Notes under the pieces: model-generated
Database searches by the model: none
What the model was told of the DNA's origin: nothing
What the model saw: only the letters and a program-made list of their open reading frames with translations
Source: Urechis unicinctus
Lineage: Eukaryota > Annelida > Polychaeta > Xenopneusta > Urechidae
Reading direction: 5' to 3'
Assembly: GCA_034190875.2 (NCBI GenBank)
Contig: CM067358.1
Location: 39,337,122-39,401,121, forward strand
DNA: 64,000 nt
Part shown: in pieces, positions 1-10,905 of the stretch
Layout: the number at the start of each line of letters is the position of its first letter
Numbering within the stretch: the stretch's first letter is position 1
Made by a program: the position numbers and the translations under genes

Positions 1-215
1 TTGCTAACTTAGCTTGTAAACATTGCGGTGTAAAAAAATCAATAGTTTTCCAAAGCGTCTGAGGTCGATATATCGTGGTATCAGTTCAAATTGTAAGGAA
101 ATTGATCCAAGAAATTCGATTGCCTTTAGAACAAATAAAAACCATTCCATTGCAACAGAAATTTTGACAAAGGTTGTCAGTGACATGGTTAGTTACGTCG
201 ATTTATGGTTGTTGA

Positions 216-223
216 TGACGTCA
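216..223. promoter_or_regulatory. CRE palindrome (TGACGTCA), array unit 1
   Basis: Perfect 8-base CRE/ATF consensus. The homologous position in the next tandem unit carries TGATATCA and in the third again TGACGTCA. Function is not shown by sequence alone. Confidence 0.35.
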
Positions 224-647
224 TTTACGGTTGCAAAAACATCAAACATTTCAAAAAATGACACATGTTCAATGCTTGATACCTGAAAGTGTTATGTAAT
301 TGTAAACTATTTCTAAACATACGTAGTTGTAAATAATTCATCGTTGTAAAGAGTCTAGCTGGTCGAAAATTTCTGTTAGCCAAAAACTGTTAACTTTTTT
401 TTCGAAATGTATTACCCAATTATAGTGCTGTCGTTACATACATTTCTATTACAAATCTTTGATAATAGACATATTATTCGAAATATTCGTTGTTTTCAAA
501 GTGCGCTGAGTTGGATAAACAAATTTCACTTAGCCAATTTTTGTCAAATGTTCGATTGCTGATAAAATACTAAATATCAGTTCACAAGTCATACAAATTG
601 GCTCAGTTTTTAACAAAAACAGCACTAATCCAATCCGCTTATTTGAT

Positions 648-655
648 TGATATCA
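648..655. promoter_or_regulatory. CRE-like palindrome TGATATCA, array unit 2
   Basis: It occupies the same place in the second tandem unit as the CRE at 216 and 1184, followed by gttgccttacttccag (compare cttccag after the 1184 site). The two central bases differ, so it is probably a decayed CRE. Confidence 0.25.
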
Positions 656-1183
656 GTTGCCTTACTTCCAGTTTCGAATGAATCAAAGATAAAGTGGGAC
701 TGAAATCTGTTATATATGTCGTTTGTACATCGTCAATGTCAGTATGGGAGTTAAACTTCCAATTTTGCTGTGTTTAACGCTTTGATTTAAAAAATATTTA
801 GCATATTATGGAATTTGTATTCGATATACATATGTAGTTACAAATAATCTATTGTTAATTAAATTAAGCATGCCGAAAATTTCTTATAGCAAAAATCGGT
901 AACATTCTTTTGATTCGTACTTAAACAATCAATTAATGTCCGACCTAAAAAACACGTTTCATCTTTCTGAAACCACTAGCAAAGTTGTATAAAGACATGT
1001 TCTAACAAAATATTCGTCGTTTTCAATGGGCGTTGGGTTGAATTTCGTTACTTCATGTAGACAACTCTCTTAAATATTTCAATCGCTTATAAAATGGGAA
1101 ATGTCTATTTAATAGTCAAACAAATTTTATCAATTGCCTTCATGGACAGCACTGATCGAATCTGTTTATTTCATGCGAGTGGA

Positions 1184-1191
1184 TGACGTCA
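1184..1191. promoter_or_regulatory. CRE palindrome (TGACGTCA), array unit 3
   Basis: Perfect consensus, about 35 bases upstream of an ATG that begins a short GC-richer frame ending at a strong splice-donor-like sequence (see 1226-1524). A promoter role is plausible but unproven. Confidence 0.3.
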
Positions 1192-1225
1192 CTTCCAGTA
1201 CAGGATGCATTATTGTTGCTGCGGT

Positions 1226-1524
1226 ATGGAAATCAGCAATCATTGTCGCGATAGCAATTCACCTAGAGCCGCGCGTTTATTCGGTGAGTAATCACGGAAG
1301 ATTTTGTCTTCGTTGGTGCGTCGTATGTGCTCTATCAGATGTACCTGGCCTCTCGAGTGAATTTGCATTTGTCTTCATTACACAATCACGTGTATCATGC
1401 CAAAACCTACACCACCTATAGAAATACGCGTGAACCAAACATATGGTAAGGGAACCTCGGTGCTGCCCGTTTCTCACAATGCAGCCAACAGCCATCTATA
1501 TCAAATCCTCAGTTACATCGAGTA
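1226..1524 (+). other. Gene-like stretch of unknown identity
   Basis: This piece is GC-richer than its surroundings. An ATG at 1226 opens 19 codons plus one base ending at 1283, directly before GTGAGTA, a good splice-donor match. The following sequence (from 1288) is open for 53 codons in one frame to a TAA at 1447. A second frame then continues open over TYGKGTSVLPVSHNAANS-like sequence to a TAG at 1522. The pieces could be exons of a decayed gene with a frameshift, or chance. I recognise no family. A CRE palindrome lies just upstream. Confidence 0.15.
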
Positions 1525-3377
1525 GATCTCTAATAGCTATAGAAATATTCAGGTATTCAAGTGGTGTGTACAGGATTCAAACGCTATTAACGTAAACAAC
1601 AGTCGAATCTAAGCAAAGTAAGAATACAGGTTTGAAACGTAAACCTTGCACTATGTATTGATCTTACACTAGCAATGGCTAGTGTTTACGCCGATTTAGT
1701 GCCATTTTATTTTGATCATTAAATGATCTTACGCGCCGTCATATCTATAGATAGTATCATCGAGTTTTATATTTGGTTATGTCTAGCCGAGCCATGCGTC
1801 ATCGTTATTCGATAAATTGCATTGATGGTATTATTCGCATAACGGATAGTAAGTAGAAATTGTAATATTCACGAAGAACCACCGAAAGCATACATTTTCG
1901 TTGGCTTAATGGACTCGTCAAGGTATTGCAATGTTGGTACCAATCCGAGCTGTTTTCTAGGAAAGTATGCAAAACATGACCGTTAAGAGGGGTGCTAAAA
2001 CCGGCGTGATTATGCAAAGCAGAGCAATGTTGATCATAGATAACATACCCTAAACAAACAAAAGGTTCAATGACTCTCAGTTGTTAACTTTATGACCCAC
2101 TTCAATCTACATCTAAATGAAAGTGCGGTTGACATAATGATTAAAGCTGGTTAAACTAAACGGGAAGCGGGTATTTGTTGTAAAGGACAATGAGCAAAGC
2201 TTACTTATTCATCCCGCTGTGTTTGTTTACAACTGCATGTGAACAGTTATGATTTCAGCGAATAATGCTCAGTATAAGTAGGTAACGTTCGCAACTTAGG
2301 TGTCCAAAAAGTAACATTGCATTGGCCAACATATACTGCTGTTTTTAAACAGTACTCACCAGGTGCTATTTACTACGCATAATCACCTATATTTACTAGT
2401 TAACGGCAATAGTTTTACATCACAAGTGGCAACGGAAATATTCTTTCCACGGTTAACCTTTCAAACGCATGTAGACTACGTGTCGATCAGCACTGATTCC
2501 GAAGGCATAACATTTGAAGTATTTATTGATGTTCGATGGCGCCTCGGAAGAATTAGTTTCCTTCAGTGGAAACATGAACATAAACTATAGTGCATACTTA
2601 TCTTCATTGTTGCTATCTCTATTCTAGTTGATAGAGGCGGTAACTACGCTTGATGAACATTGATTATCATGATGTCCGTCAATGCGGCTTCATTCAGCGC
2701 CGATTTCCTTGATAAAATGGCAATGCTGTAGACTTCCAATTTGGGCGTATAACAGCAGCATTATTGACCGGTTATTTTGCAACCTAATGACACTAGCTAG
2801 AGTAGGAGATGCTCTAAGCTTGCATGATGTCTGTGACGGTATACGGTTTTATAGATAAACGTTGCTGTCAACACATCACGGCACCTCATCAGGACAACAA
2901 TCTACATGATGGATATCTGCATATATCATAACATGGTTGTGTTATTTTTCTTTGCACAAAAAGAATTCCACGTCTGATTTATACAGGAGTAATAGCGTAC
3001 ATAAGCTGCCTTATATATTGGAAAATGATAATATTTGCAGTACATAATAGTTGCCATTTGAGACCGTCCATGATGTTGGAGAATCTAACTAAATACACCG
3101 AGTTATTGCGATCTTGTATAAAAGAAAACGAACCCAGGACATCATCTGACAATTATTCCGTAAGTGTTCATGTATATCACCCAGATATAATTAAGCCACG
3201 GGCACCTAAAAGCCCTTACTTTAGTATCCTTGTACATTTCTCTGTCATCCGCGAAAGTAAATCAGTCCCAAATTGACTCAATTTATGAGTTACTTTGATA
3301 GTATTCAATGTTGAGAACCAGGTCACCATCTATTAACTCAATATGATACCCCTGTTTGTACTAGTGGCACCCAACCG
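1525..3377. other. Anonymous intergenic sequence
   Basis: Left flank between the tandem array and duplicated block A. The only open frames are 70-83 codons, a length expected many times by chance in 64 kb at this composition. None shows a recognisable motif. No microsatellite longer than about 20 bases is present. Confidence 0.5.
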
Positions 3378-4753
3378 ACCGCACAAGTCGCAGGTAATGG
3401 CCATTAAAGCATACTATTTTGCATTTTCAACATAATTCAGTATACTTGAATATCTTGGGAACACTGTTTATTTCTTCCGACCATTACAAAGCAGCCATGA
3501 CAGAAACATCAGAAAAGAACGGCAACCATTAGGTCATAGGCGATTATTACCGGCCTCGTATATCATAACATCAGCCAAATTGTTCTTGGTTGAATGTGTA
3601 TAACTCATAAATCACTGATTGCTCGTTGCACGTCACTCAGCAGTGAAGCATCTGTAAGTTGATAGCGTTATATGAATGAGCCGCTCGGTATTACGGGTGT
3701 CAGTCTGATAGGATTTTAACGGCACCATTATACGGACAGAGCCTGATGTCGTCTGCTTGCACAGTCTCCAAGTTAAGATGTGTTTCTGTAAACAGTGTAT
3801 TTTGCTGTTCAATGCTGTTAGGTAGTACCTAAACACATATGCACAGACCCATGCTGTGCAGAAGTAACATGGTCCGTCCGTCATAACGAGCAGCAAAGAG
3901 GCCCCATGAGAGACCACATGACCAGGAAACGTTAGCTGAGCTTAGGGATGGAACGTGTGGGAGACAGGAACACAAAGAGGAGGGATGAGGAAGGGATGAA
4001 AACGGGCTAGGGGTTAGATTATAGAGATAGAAGGAGAGAGCGAGAGAAATGATGCAGAGCACGCCATCAAGCCCGGGTTAGATGATTTGATAGGCATAAC
4101 TATGCTCGAGGAATTTCTTCCCCCTTGGTACTGGTTATATTCTATGTCGTTGCGTGTTTCATTAATTTGTATAAAGAAGACCATTGAGCTATGATTTGCC
4201 CTAATAAGTTTGAGCATAAAACCATCAGCCGACATAGTTCCTGTGGAATAATGACGTTTGGATAGAGAGCCAGACCTCAGACTAACGCCTAGTTTCCTTA
4301 ATAAATGAGGTTGCTATTTGCAGCATTCTTAAAAAGCTCTGTGAATGATTATTCATGATATTCGATATTGCAATCTCTCAATAGGCTTATAATTGCCAGA
4401 TAATCCGACGACCTCCGCTGCAATTAAATTGTATTGGTTAACTTGCCAAAAAAAGCTTAATATACTATGTTCATTCAGGAGCAACCACAGCAACAATAAA
4501 AATATTAATTGACCACCGATACGCCGTTCAAATGGATTTGCGCTGATACATGATATTTGTTGCTTAATAGATAATCAAATCAGTCGTCAAAATAAAGTCC
4601 GTAACCAAAAAACGACCATAATGCTGTGCCGACGCGTTTATATGAATTTTGTCCATCACTGGGCAAGCTTAATGTCGACAATATACTCCAGTGCCTGCAG
4701 AGGGTCAACGTGATGTGTCATGGCACTGTGCTGACGGGTTAACATACTTATAG

Positions 4754-5035
4754 CATTTATTTCTGTTGGTGGCTTTGCTTTCTGGACACGTTCGAATAAT
4801 AAAATGGTTGCATGAACATTTCCCATTACAATGTAATATAACCCGAGACTATAGGTCTATTTCACATACGTATTATACAAACGAGGTTTCTGTGAAGGCC
4901 CATTCGTCCCTTTCAATCAAGGGGCAACAGCCCATATGTCCGTCTGCATTACCAATAACTATCAACGTTGTTCCACGGCTTGCCAAGTTGCTACATAGTA
5001 AATTACGCGATCGACTAGAAAGGGATATAATGTGA
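4754..5035 (+). pseudogene. Ankyrin-repeat-like fragment, probably decayed
   Basis: A frame of 93 codons lies between stops. Near its start it reads ALLSGHVRIIKWLHEHFPL, close to the second half of an ankyrin repeat (GHxxIVKxLHE). The bases before it (acttatag) look like a splice acceptor. The homologous place in block A copy 2 (about 42295-42367) keeps the frame over ALLSGHVRTIKLLHEHYPL, but there the acceptor AG is lost and a TAA follows a few codons later. No second ankyrin repeat, and no TPLH motif, is visible beside it. It may be a relic exon of an ankyrin protein or a chance match. The rest of the frame, rich in S and P, is not recognised. Confidence 0.25.
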
Positions 5036-6043
5036 TGGGATGGGGCTTTATTTATTTCCGCGATTAAATAGCCGCATAATTATTTTTACTTTTTATATTC
5101 TATACAACGTATACATTGGCGATATTGACCTGCGAATAGAGCAACCGTTCAATGTTTTCTTTTAAAGGACATATAAGCATAAATTAAAGTCAGTTAAATG
5201 TTCCGGCTATCTAACGATACCGATTGTAAACATTTGAAAAAAAGTTTTGAAAAGATGAATACATTGACAGCAAACCTCCACGTGGGACTTAAATGATTTC
5301 GACGTACCATCTTTTATACAGCAGACATATTCCTGATGTTATTCTACCATTGTGATGTTCTGTTCAGAGTATTGAAGTGTATACATTAAGCTTAAAGCAG
5401 TATTGAGCGGCAACATTTTATTCCCTCTGGCATAGTCTAATTTTATAGTTTTATTAGTAATATTCCACAATGGTTAATGCACTCAGTAATTGATTTTCTA
5501 AGCTGTAAACATTGATTGCCTTATTGACATCAAAATTTAAGTAAAGCTGCAGATAATCAGATTTTTGTGTTAGAACATTAAAGTATGAAGGGGCCAATAA
5601 CTAGTCTAAGAGTTTCGAGTTCTAAACCAGTATCAGCGGCCCGAAGGATCTATACTGATAGTCAGTCTCGTCATCAGGATAATATGAACGGAATATTTGA
5701 GAGGTGTCCTCTGTGCCATAAAAGGTAAAGCGATGTAAAATAAATGAAACTCTAATATTCACGTTACAAAAAGACATAGGGAAATTATTCACAGCACACA
5801 CTTGTCTCTTATAAGCACTTAGGTTCCACAAACATCGGGCCGTATAAAATAGAGTTTTAAAGAATTGTTTTTAAGAGTTTTGTCTAGCGGATTGTCTTAA
5901 AGATGAATCGTTTGTATTTTCAGTTATGTTTGCGTCGTTGAAGGAGACCGGGTAGTTGAGTTCGTGGGTGTCGTTGAGGATTAGGTAAAGCACATCGTGT
6001 CTGAGTACAATTGCTTAGTTGCGTTGTTGTGTAGCACTTTTTT

Positions 6044-6612
6044 TCGAGATTTAGTAAACGCGGATGAGTCTGTTAAGCGACTTTCTCTTTTAGACTGTGA
6101 TTACTGGAACCATACAAAGATTGGCAATTATCTCTGCCTTTTCTCCTTTAACAGGCTTCGTAGTATTTTGGGCTCTCTGGAATGCAACTGTATTATCGGA
6201 GTTGGAATACACAATTACATTTAATGTCAGTATGGGGATTCAAATACCAATGGTTTTGTCGATGGAATGATCTCTTGCTCGCTTATACGGCATGTAAAAT
6301 CAGTTGGCGTTAACATATTGTTTATTTAATTGGGCGGGAGGGAATCAAAATAATCACAGGCGGTCAGATAAGGACTTGGCTAATGTTTCCTTGCCACCAC
6401 TCGTCACAAGCAGCCGCGTAGGCCCCAGTTAATGGTACCTTCTGGAGTCATTTTCGCGACGCATTCTCAACAAATACATAACGCTAAATCAGAAAGTCAA
6501 GAGAGCGAATGTTTCGCAATATAGCGCTATTATTTGTGTTATTGATAATAGGCCTATCACCCTGTGGTGGAGTTGCTTTCATACATTTAGCGAATACCGA
6601 TGTTTAGCGATG
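6044..6612. other. Copy-1-specific segment of block A, about 570 bp
   Basis: Flanking sequence aligns directly in copy 2 (gttttgtagcacc joined to cagcatttatattg near 43530), while copy 1 has about 570 extra bases. I see no convincing terminal repeats or target duplication, so insertion in copy 1 and deletion in copy 2 cannot be separated. A string aatgtcagtatggg inside (about 6224-6237) also occurs near 736 in the left tandem array. This hints at a shared dispersed element. Confidence 0.45.
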
Positions 6613-7186
6613 TGCAGGCAGCATTCCTATAGCTTTTAGAGCAGTTAAATAACTTTGCTTGTCTTTATTCCGTGCATAATTATACAAGGTGCATGAGCTT
6701 GAAATAAAACGTATCTGTGTTCAAAAAGCAATAACCAAATGAGAAACATCAAAATATGACTGATAAAGACGATAAACGAACTGGACGCGATACCTGTGAT
6801 CCAAATAAGCATTACTCGCATTCTTGGCTGAGTAATTTATATCCTTCAAGCAGGGTCGAGTTGACAGATTACACTCAACTTGTCAACCAACATTATTAGA
6901 AGCAACAATGCCGATCACCCTGTTGGTGATAACCCCTTTATTATCCGTCGAAGGGATATCATTATCTCCTGTGTTTAAACCCGAAGCAAAATTTTGACAA
7001 TATGTCGAAAACGTAAGCAAACAGATTATTGCTTTTAATCAAGTCTCCAAAATCGATTGTGGAATTTCATTTTCTGTATTAGCCTGTCAGATAACTGACA
7101 CGCTTGTAGTGCATCAGTAGGCGGTTAATGTTGTCATCTATTGATGCCATGTACATTAGGAGTAATGCAATAAGTTAAAGTTAGGC

Positions 7187-7435
7187 TGGTGAGTTAATTG
7201 TTTCTCAATTGCTGATATCTGAAAGACCAAAGCACAAATGCTCTCATGGCAAACACTCAACCTACACTTTAAGCTTAATCAATATGAGAAAAAAAACCAA
7301 AGGTTATCTCTAGCCTTCTAGCAATCGTCTTCGAGGCTCCAAAACATACCATGAGCACGCTATCATAAGGCATTATGTTGAACGAACCATATTATGTGTT
7401 ATCATATCTTACAGATTGAGCCTTTCCCGCTTGCT
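7187..7435. other. Copy-1-specific segment of block A, about 250 bp
   Basis: Copy 2 joins the two flanks near 44087 (gttaggc to gttgtgaaaag) without this segment. No terminal repeats or coding sequence recognised. Boundaries are approximate. Confidence 0.4.
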
Positions 7436-8499
7436 CGTTTTGTTAAAAGTTTAGAATATCCCTACTTAAAGGCATAACTCGTTAATGCAACCAATTACAA
7501 GTAAGTCTGTATTTCATATGGTGCAATAGTGATGCAAGTAGCGCATGAGATGATGTTGTATATAAAATGGCGAGAGATGCCCTGTGAGAACATATCTGTG
7601 AATGTCAACTGTTAACAAAAGACTGATTATACATGTGTGATCAAAAGTCAATGTGTATTGTCAATTTTACAGCAACACTATAAAGGTTTTAGGTGCAGGT
7701 TTGGTGAACGAGCAAATTTGATTTGGAATATGTGAACCGTTTGTTTCACCATTAATCAATATGCCATCACAAGCGACTACAACTCTTGGTTTATGTACGA
7801 TAGTAATCAAAGGAGTATTTTACACAGACGATCCATCTGCATTGGCTAACTGCAAAATGGATTCTTCATTTACGATAATGCGGAACAAAATGTACCTGCC
7901 TGTGTGGCTGAATCATAGTTCTTTTCTTCTTTAAGTGAAAAAAGCATCCAGGCATCGGATAACTAAGTGATGCAACATTTTATGTCTCCAGCTGTTACCG
8001 ACATTCATCTGAGTGAATCCAGCAAAATCAATGAATAAGCACAGGATTGTTTGCGTTTATTTTGCACGACCCACGTAAGACTGCCTAGTGATACCCATGT
8101 TGAAGCCCATAGTAAAATGACAAAGAATTGCTCTATTCGCTGATGTTGCCAGGTGATTACATAAGTCGTGTACCTAACCTCATCTTTTGGACTCCACTCC
8201 AATTGTCACAAAAAGAGATTTTAACCTCACCGATCGCAGGTGCATGGTGTCAGATGCCTGTTCAGCTTTTGACACCGACGTCAGGTTATGTGGTGAATTC
8301 GACTACCTAGCAAACTGCTTAATAGCAGATATCTTGTGAAAATGTGCGTGGACCAATATGCAAATAGTAATGTGCAGCAACTTGAGCCGCAAAGTCACAG
8401 AAACAGAACCACCGACAAACAATCACTCACTTTCGTATAAATAGCCCTAAACAGAGCCAAAAAAACTGTTTACGAATATTAATTAATCACAAATGCTTG

Positions 8500-8538
8500 C
8501 CTATCGCACGGTTATATATACTTCGCTGAAAATTATGT
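8500..8538. repeat. Left terminal inverted repeat of the 8499-9669 element
   Basis: Eleven terminal bases (8500-8510) and ten further bases (8529-8538) match the right end in inverted order, separated here by 18 bases absent from the right terminus. The minus-strand reading frame of the cargo gene runs into this repeat and stops within it. Confidence 0.65.
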
Positions 8539-9436
8539 AGGAGAAATATCCCACTTGCAAGGCCCACGGGTTCAAACAGATTGGGCCTAAACCAGCTTGC
8601 TGGGTTATGCCACCAATGGGAATGGGGCTGTTCTCTATGGAGGTCATGACTCGAGGAATTTCCACACATAGCACACAGATTCTTCTACCTCTGCCATTGC
8701 TTGACAGTAGCCACACAAGCACCTGTAACATGATGTAATGATGGGAATATTAATGTATGTAACAAAGGATGACATATTGTATGGCAAATATGATTTAGTC
8801 TCTGCATTCATAGAAACTCTGATGTAACACTGACCACAATGATAATATAATACCATAATCTTCACCTCCTAAAGTCCAGAGAAACATTCATTTATGTGCT
8901 TACTGACAGTCCTATGCGAAAACGGCTGTGGTACTTGCTCTCCTATATATATCCTACCTCAGAATCAATCTACATCTACTTTTAAATATATTGTAATCAG
9001 CCTATGATAAGGCCTACTAAAAAATATAAAAAATAAAAGAGGATCTCTATTTATTAACAGCAGTCCGAAATTAGTTTGTTTGCAATTCGTGAGGAGGAGC
9101 ATTGACATTTACATGGTACAACTTTGTAAATATGAACCCTTGCAACCACTTGATTCGATAAAAACTTAATGGTATCTCATGTCTGCTGTCTGATATGGAA
9201 GCTTACCTAGCATCATTCTGTAGCCGCCCTAGGTCCTTGGTAGGATGACCCGCGTGAGACCCAGACGCAGCAGTTACGTCGCCAAAGTCTGTTTTCTCCT
9301 CATCAGAGACGTCGGATTTGCTCATTTCTGGTTCGAATCTGTAAGGCAAAGTTTGCGAATGCCCTGTGCCATACCACGTATCTTCGTCGCTCTCATGAAG
9401 TGATGAAATAATGAAATTTCCAGCAGCCTTTTCTTG
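8501..9436 (-). pseudogene. P2X7 receptor ballast-domain-like protein, two exons, degenerate
   Basis: The minus strand is open from 9436 to 9207 (76 codons plus 2 bases). It reads through TLPYRFEPE and SDVSDEEKTDFGD, the acidic N-terminal style of stand-alone P2X7-tail proteins, and ends GCTAG before the donor GTAAGC. A 484-bp intron ends at ttacag (8723), and exon 2 restores the phase as an Arg codon followed by CLCGYCQAMAEVEESVC, matching the family's CxCGxCxxMPTxxESVCC zinc-site motif. Two extra bases (TA) after that Cys shift the frame. The neighbouring frame continues CVEIPRVMTS...GITQQAGLGPICLNPWALQVGYF, matching the family's CITxHPGFxxVCLNxWVLQTAY region. It stops at 8501 inside the terminal repeat, so the conserved C-terminal third (RYxAYRQF...IPxCxxxxIRxxFP) is missing. 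The first in-frame ATG is at 9325, inside the acidic region. In animals this domain binds guanine nucleotide and zinc in the P2X7 tail; the function of stand-alone copies is not established. The match was made from memory of the family. Confidence 0.6.
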
Positions 9437-9483
9437 CTAATCGTAGTGCAGATTTCGCCTCGCAACAAAAACGTTCCCGGACC

Positions 9484-9491
9484 TGACGTCA
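9484..9491. promoter_or_regulatory. CRE palindrome upstream of the P2X7-like frame
   Basis: TGACGTCA sits within a CpG-bearing stretch (cctgacgtcacgcggaggcg), about 50 bases upstream of the start of the open minus-strand frame and inside the TIR-bounded element. It is a plausible promoter element for the cargo gene; this is inference. Confidence 0.4.
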
Positions 9492-9646
9492 CGCGGAGGC
9501 GATGAATTATTCCTGAGCTTGTCGGCTCGATACTCCGAATTCAACTTAAAGTCGAATTTTGATCAGAAAGCGCGCACTTTGACAATTAACACATAGACAG
9601 AATAGGTACTTCTAGGTTATATTTCCGTTATCTGGCGAACAAAATG

Positions 9647-9668
9647 ACATAATTTTTCGTGCGATAGG
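9647..9668. repeat. Right terminal inverted repeat of the 8499-9669 element
   Basis: Compact 22-base version of the terminal repeat: ten inner bases, one T, then eleven terminal bases, reverse-complementary to the left end. Confidence 0.65.
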
Positions 9669-10820
9669 AACTTTAAGCACGTGGCATTATTGCACAAGTC
9701 AAATATTCAGAAACGAAACGCAGGTGCAAAAGCCTGCGCGAAATAACTATTTATGCTATCTAAATGCAATCGAAACCACACGCGAATAGCCATTGTGGGC
9801 AGAATGAATGCAGAAACAATCATATATCCGCACTCGTATTAGCAAATGTGCCTGGCGTTTGTCATGCAGGCTTTATACGAGGCAATGCATAAAGCACACC
9901 AAAACCTGTTATGTCTATTAGGGTTCCATAGACACTATCAGGTGCGCTGCATCGACCGATTAGTATGTTGGTTAGTACACTCCGTCAGGTGGACATTGAC
10001 CTGGTGCACTTACCATCTTAACATTGCAGTTGTACCACTTATGTACTTCCTTCGTCGTGGACAATAAATTCTAATGAACCACTTGATTGCCCGACCCTAT
10101 TTTTATAGTGACTACCTGTAACTCAAACGATTCGGGAAAAATAGATTTGCGCAGGGCCAAGTTCTAATATTTCCTACTTTGAACGTGCAAACCATTCGGC
10201 ATTCGGAAATGAGTTACTCCCATCACGTTGAGGTGTTGAGTAAACTTTTGAACATTGTACATTAGGATTTGCAATGAATAAATCCTTGTATGTCGTAGAC
10301 GCTTTGATAATTGTTAATGGGATAAAAGTCCATATAATTGCAGCCACAAAACATTGGAGCAGGCGCATTAGGGTGGCATACAAAGGTTTTCAGAGCATTG
10401 ATGTCGTTGCCCTTTACAAAGCTAGCGGCTATTTACGTGGGGGAAGCCTTGTGTGTTCACATGAATGATTCTGACAATGCACAACATTCAAGCACATTAA
10501 CTCCATTTGTAATGCGTATCGAGAGTAACTAATGCTGATTGATTGTAGTAACTGACAAGGGGCCATCCTATATTCAAGTAATTGCCATTCATTCAGTTGT
10601 GAAGAGAATAGTCAACAGAATATGCCAAGTTATCACTTCGCCATGTTATGCTCACTATGCCCGTAATGTGGGCCGTCAATATTGCCATTTATTTTGAATC
10701 GAGACCATGATGCTGCACAATAGAGTTCATTTCTTGGTGGGTGGCAGCATTATGCATTATTAATATCAACATGTCATATTTGCCGCCTTGATATCGTACG
10801 TACACGGATTTGGACTTAAC

Positions 10821-10905
10821 TACCTATACTATTAGCATATATATTGCAATTAGTGTTGAAGCAATTATGCATAATGCTTCAATGTTGGTTATAATATCTT
10901 GCGTC
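10821..10905. other. Copy-1-specific short insertion with near-perfect palindrome
   Basis: Copy 2 joins ggacttaact directly to ttcagataagc (near 46690). The extra piece contains TTGAAGC-A-ATTATG/CATAAT-GCTTCAA at 10856-10882, an inverted repeat with 13-base arms and a single bulged base. It could be a small hairpin element, or a deletion in copy 2. Confidence 0.35.

Larger units (their letters stand above)
1..1205. repeat. Degenerate tandem array, three units of about 0.45-0.53 kb
   Basis: Three successive diverged units can be aligned by eye. Anchor 1 is the string gttttc followed by an aaagcg-like stretch, at about 45, 492 and 1019. Anchor 2 is a tgccgaaaatttctta-type string at about 364 and 870. 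Anchor 3 is the CRE palindrome or its variant followed by cttcc-like sequence, at 216, 648 and 1184. The first unit is cut by the window edge. Spacing is unequal (about 447 then 527 bases), so indels have accumulated. No open frame is shared between the units and none is recognisable. The array looks like noncoding satellite or regulatory duplication; that reading is inference. Confidence 0.6.
8499..9669 (-). mobile_element. DNA-transposon-like element with terminal inverted repeats carrying a P2X7-ballast-like gene
   Basis: The segment is present in block A copy 1 and missing from copy 2 at 45511-45518. Its ends are inverted: CCTATCGCACG at 8500-8510 against CGTGCGATAGG at 9658-9668. A second collinear match follows, AAAATTATGT at 8529-8538 against its complement at 9647-9656; the left end has 18 extra bases between the two matches. 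The element is bordered by gctt (8495-8498) and actt (9670-9673), readable as a 4-base target duplication with one mutation. Copy 2 reads gcttgctt there, i.e. both flanks without the element. No transposase is present in its 1.17 kb, so it would be non-autonomous. The superfamily is not assignable from these termini. Confidence 0.65.

Noticed and set aside
6044..6612. Transposon with inverted ends in the 570-bp copy-specific segment
   Set aside because: The segment ends do not pair and there is no target duplication, so only an indel is supported.
8005..8202. Possible third exon of the P2X7-like gene (RYTTYVITW)
   Set aside because: It lies outside the TIR-bounded element, the spacing of aromatic residues does not fit the family motif, and the frame is not kept in block A copy 2.
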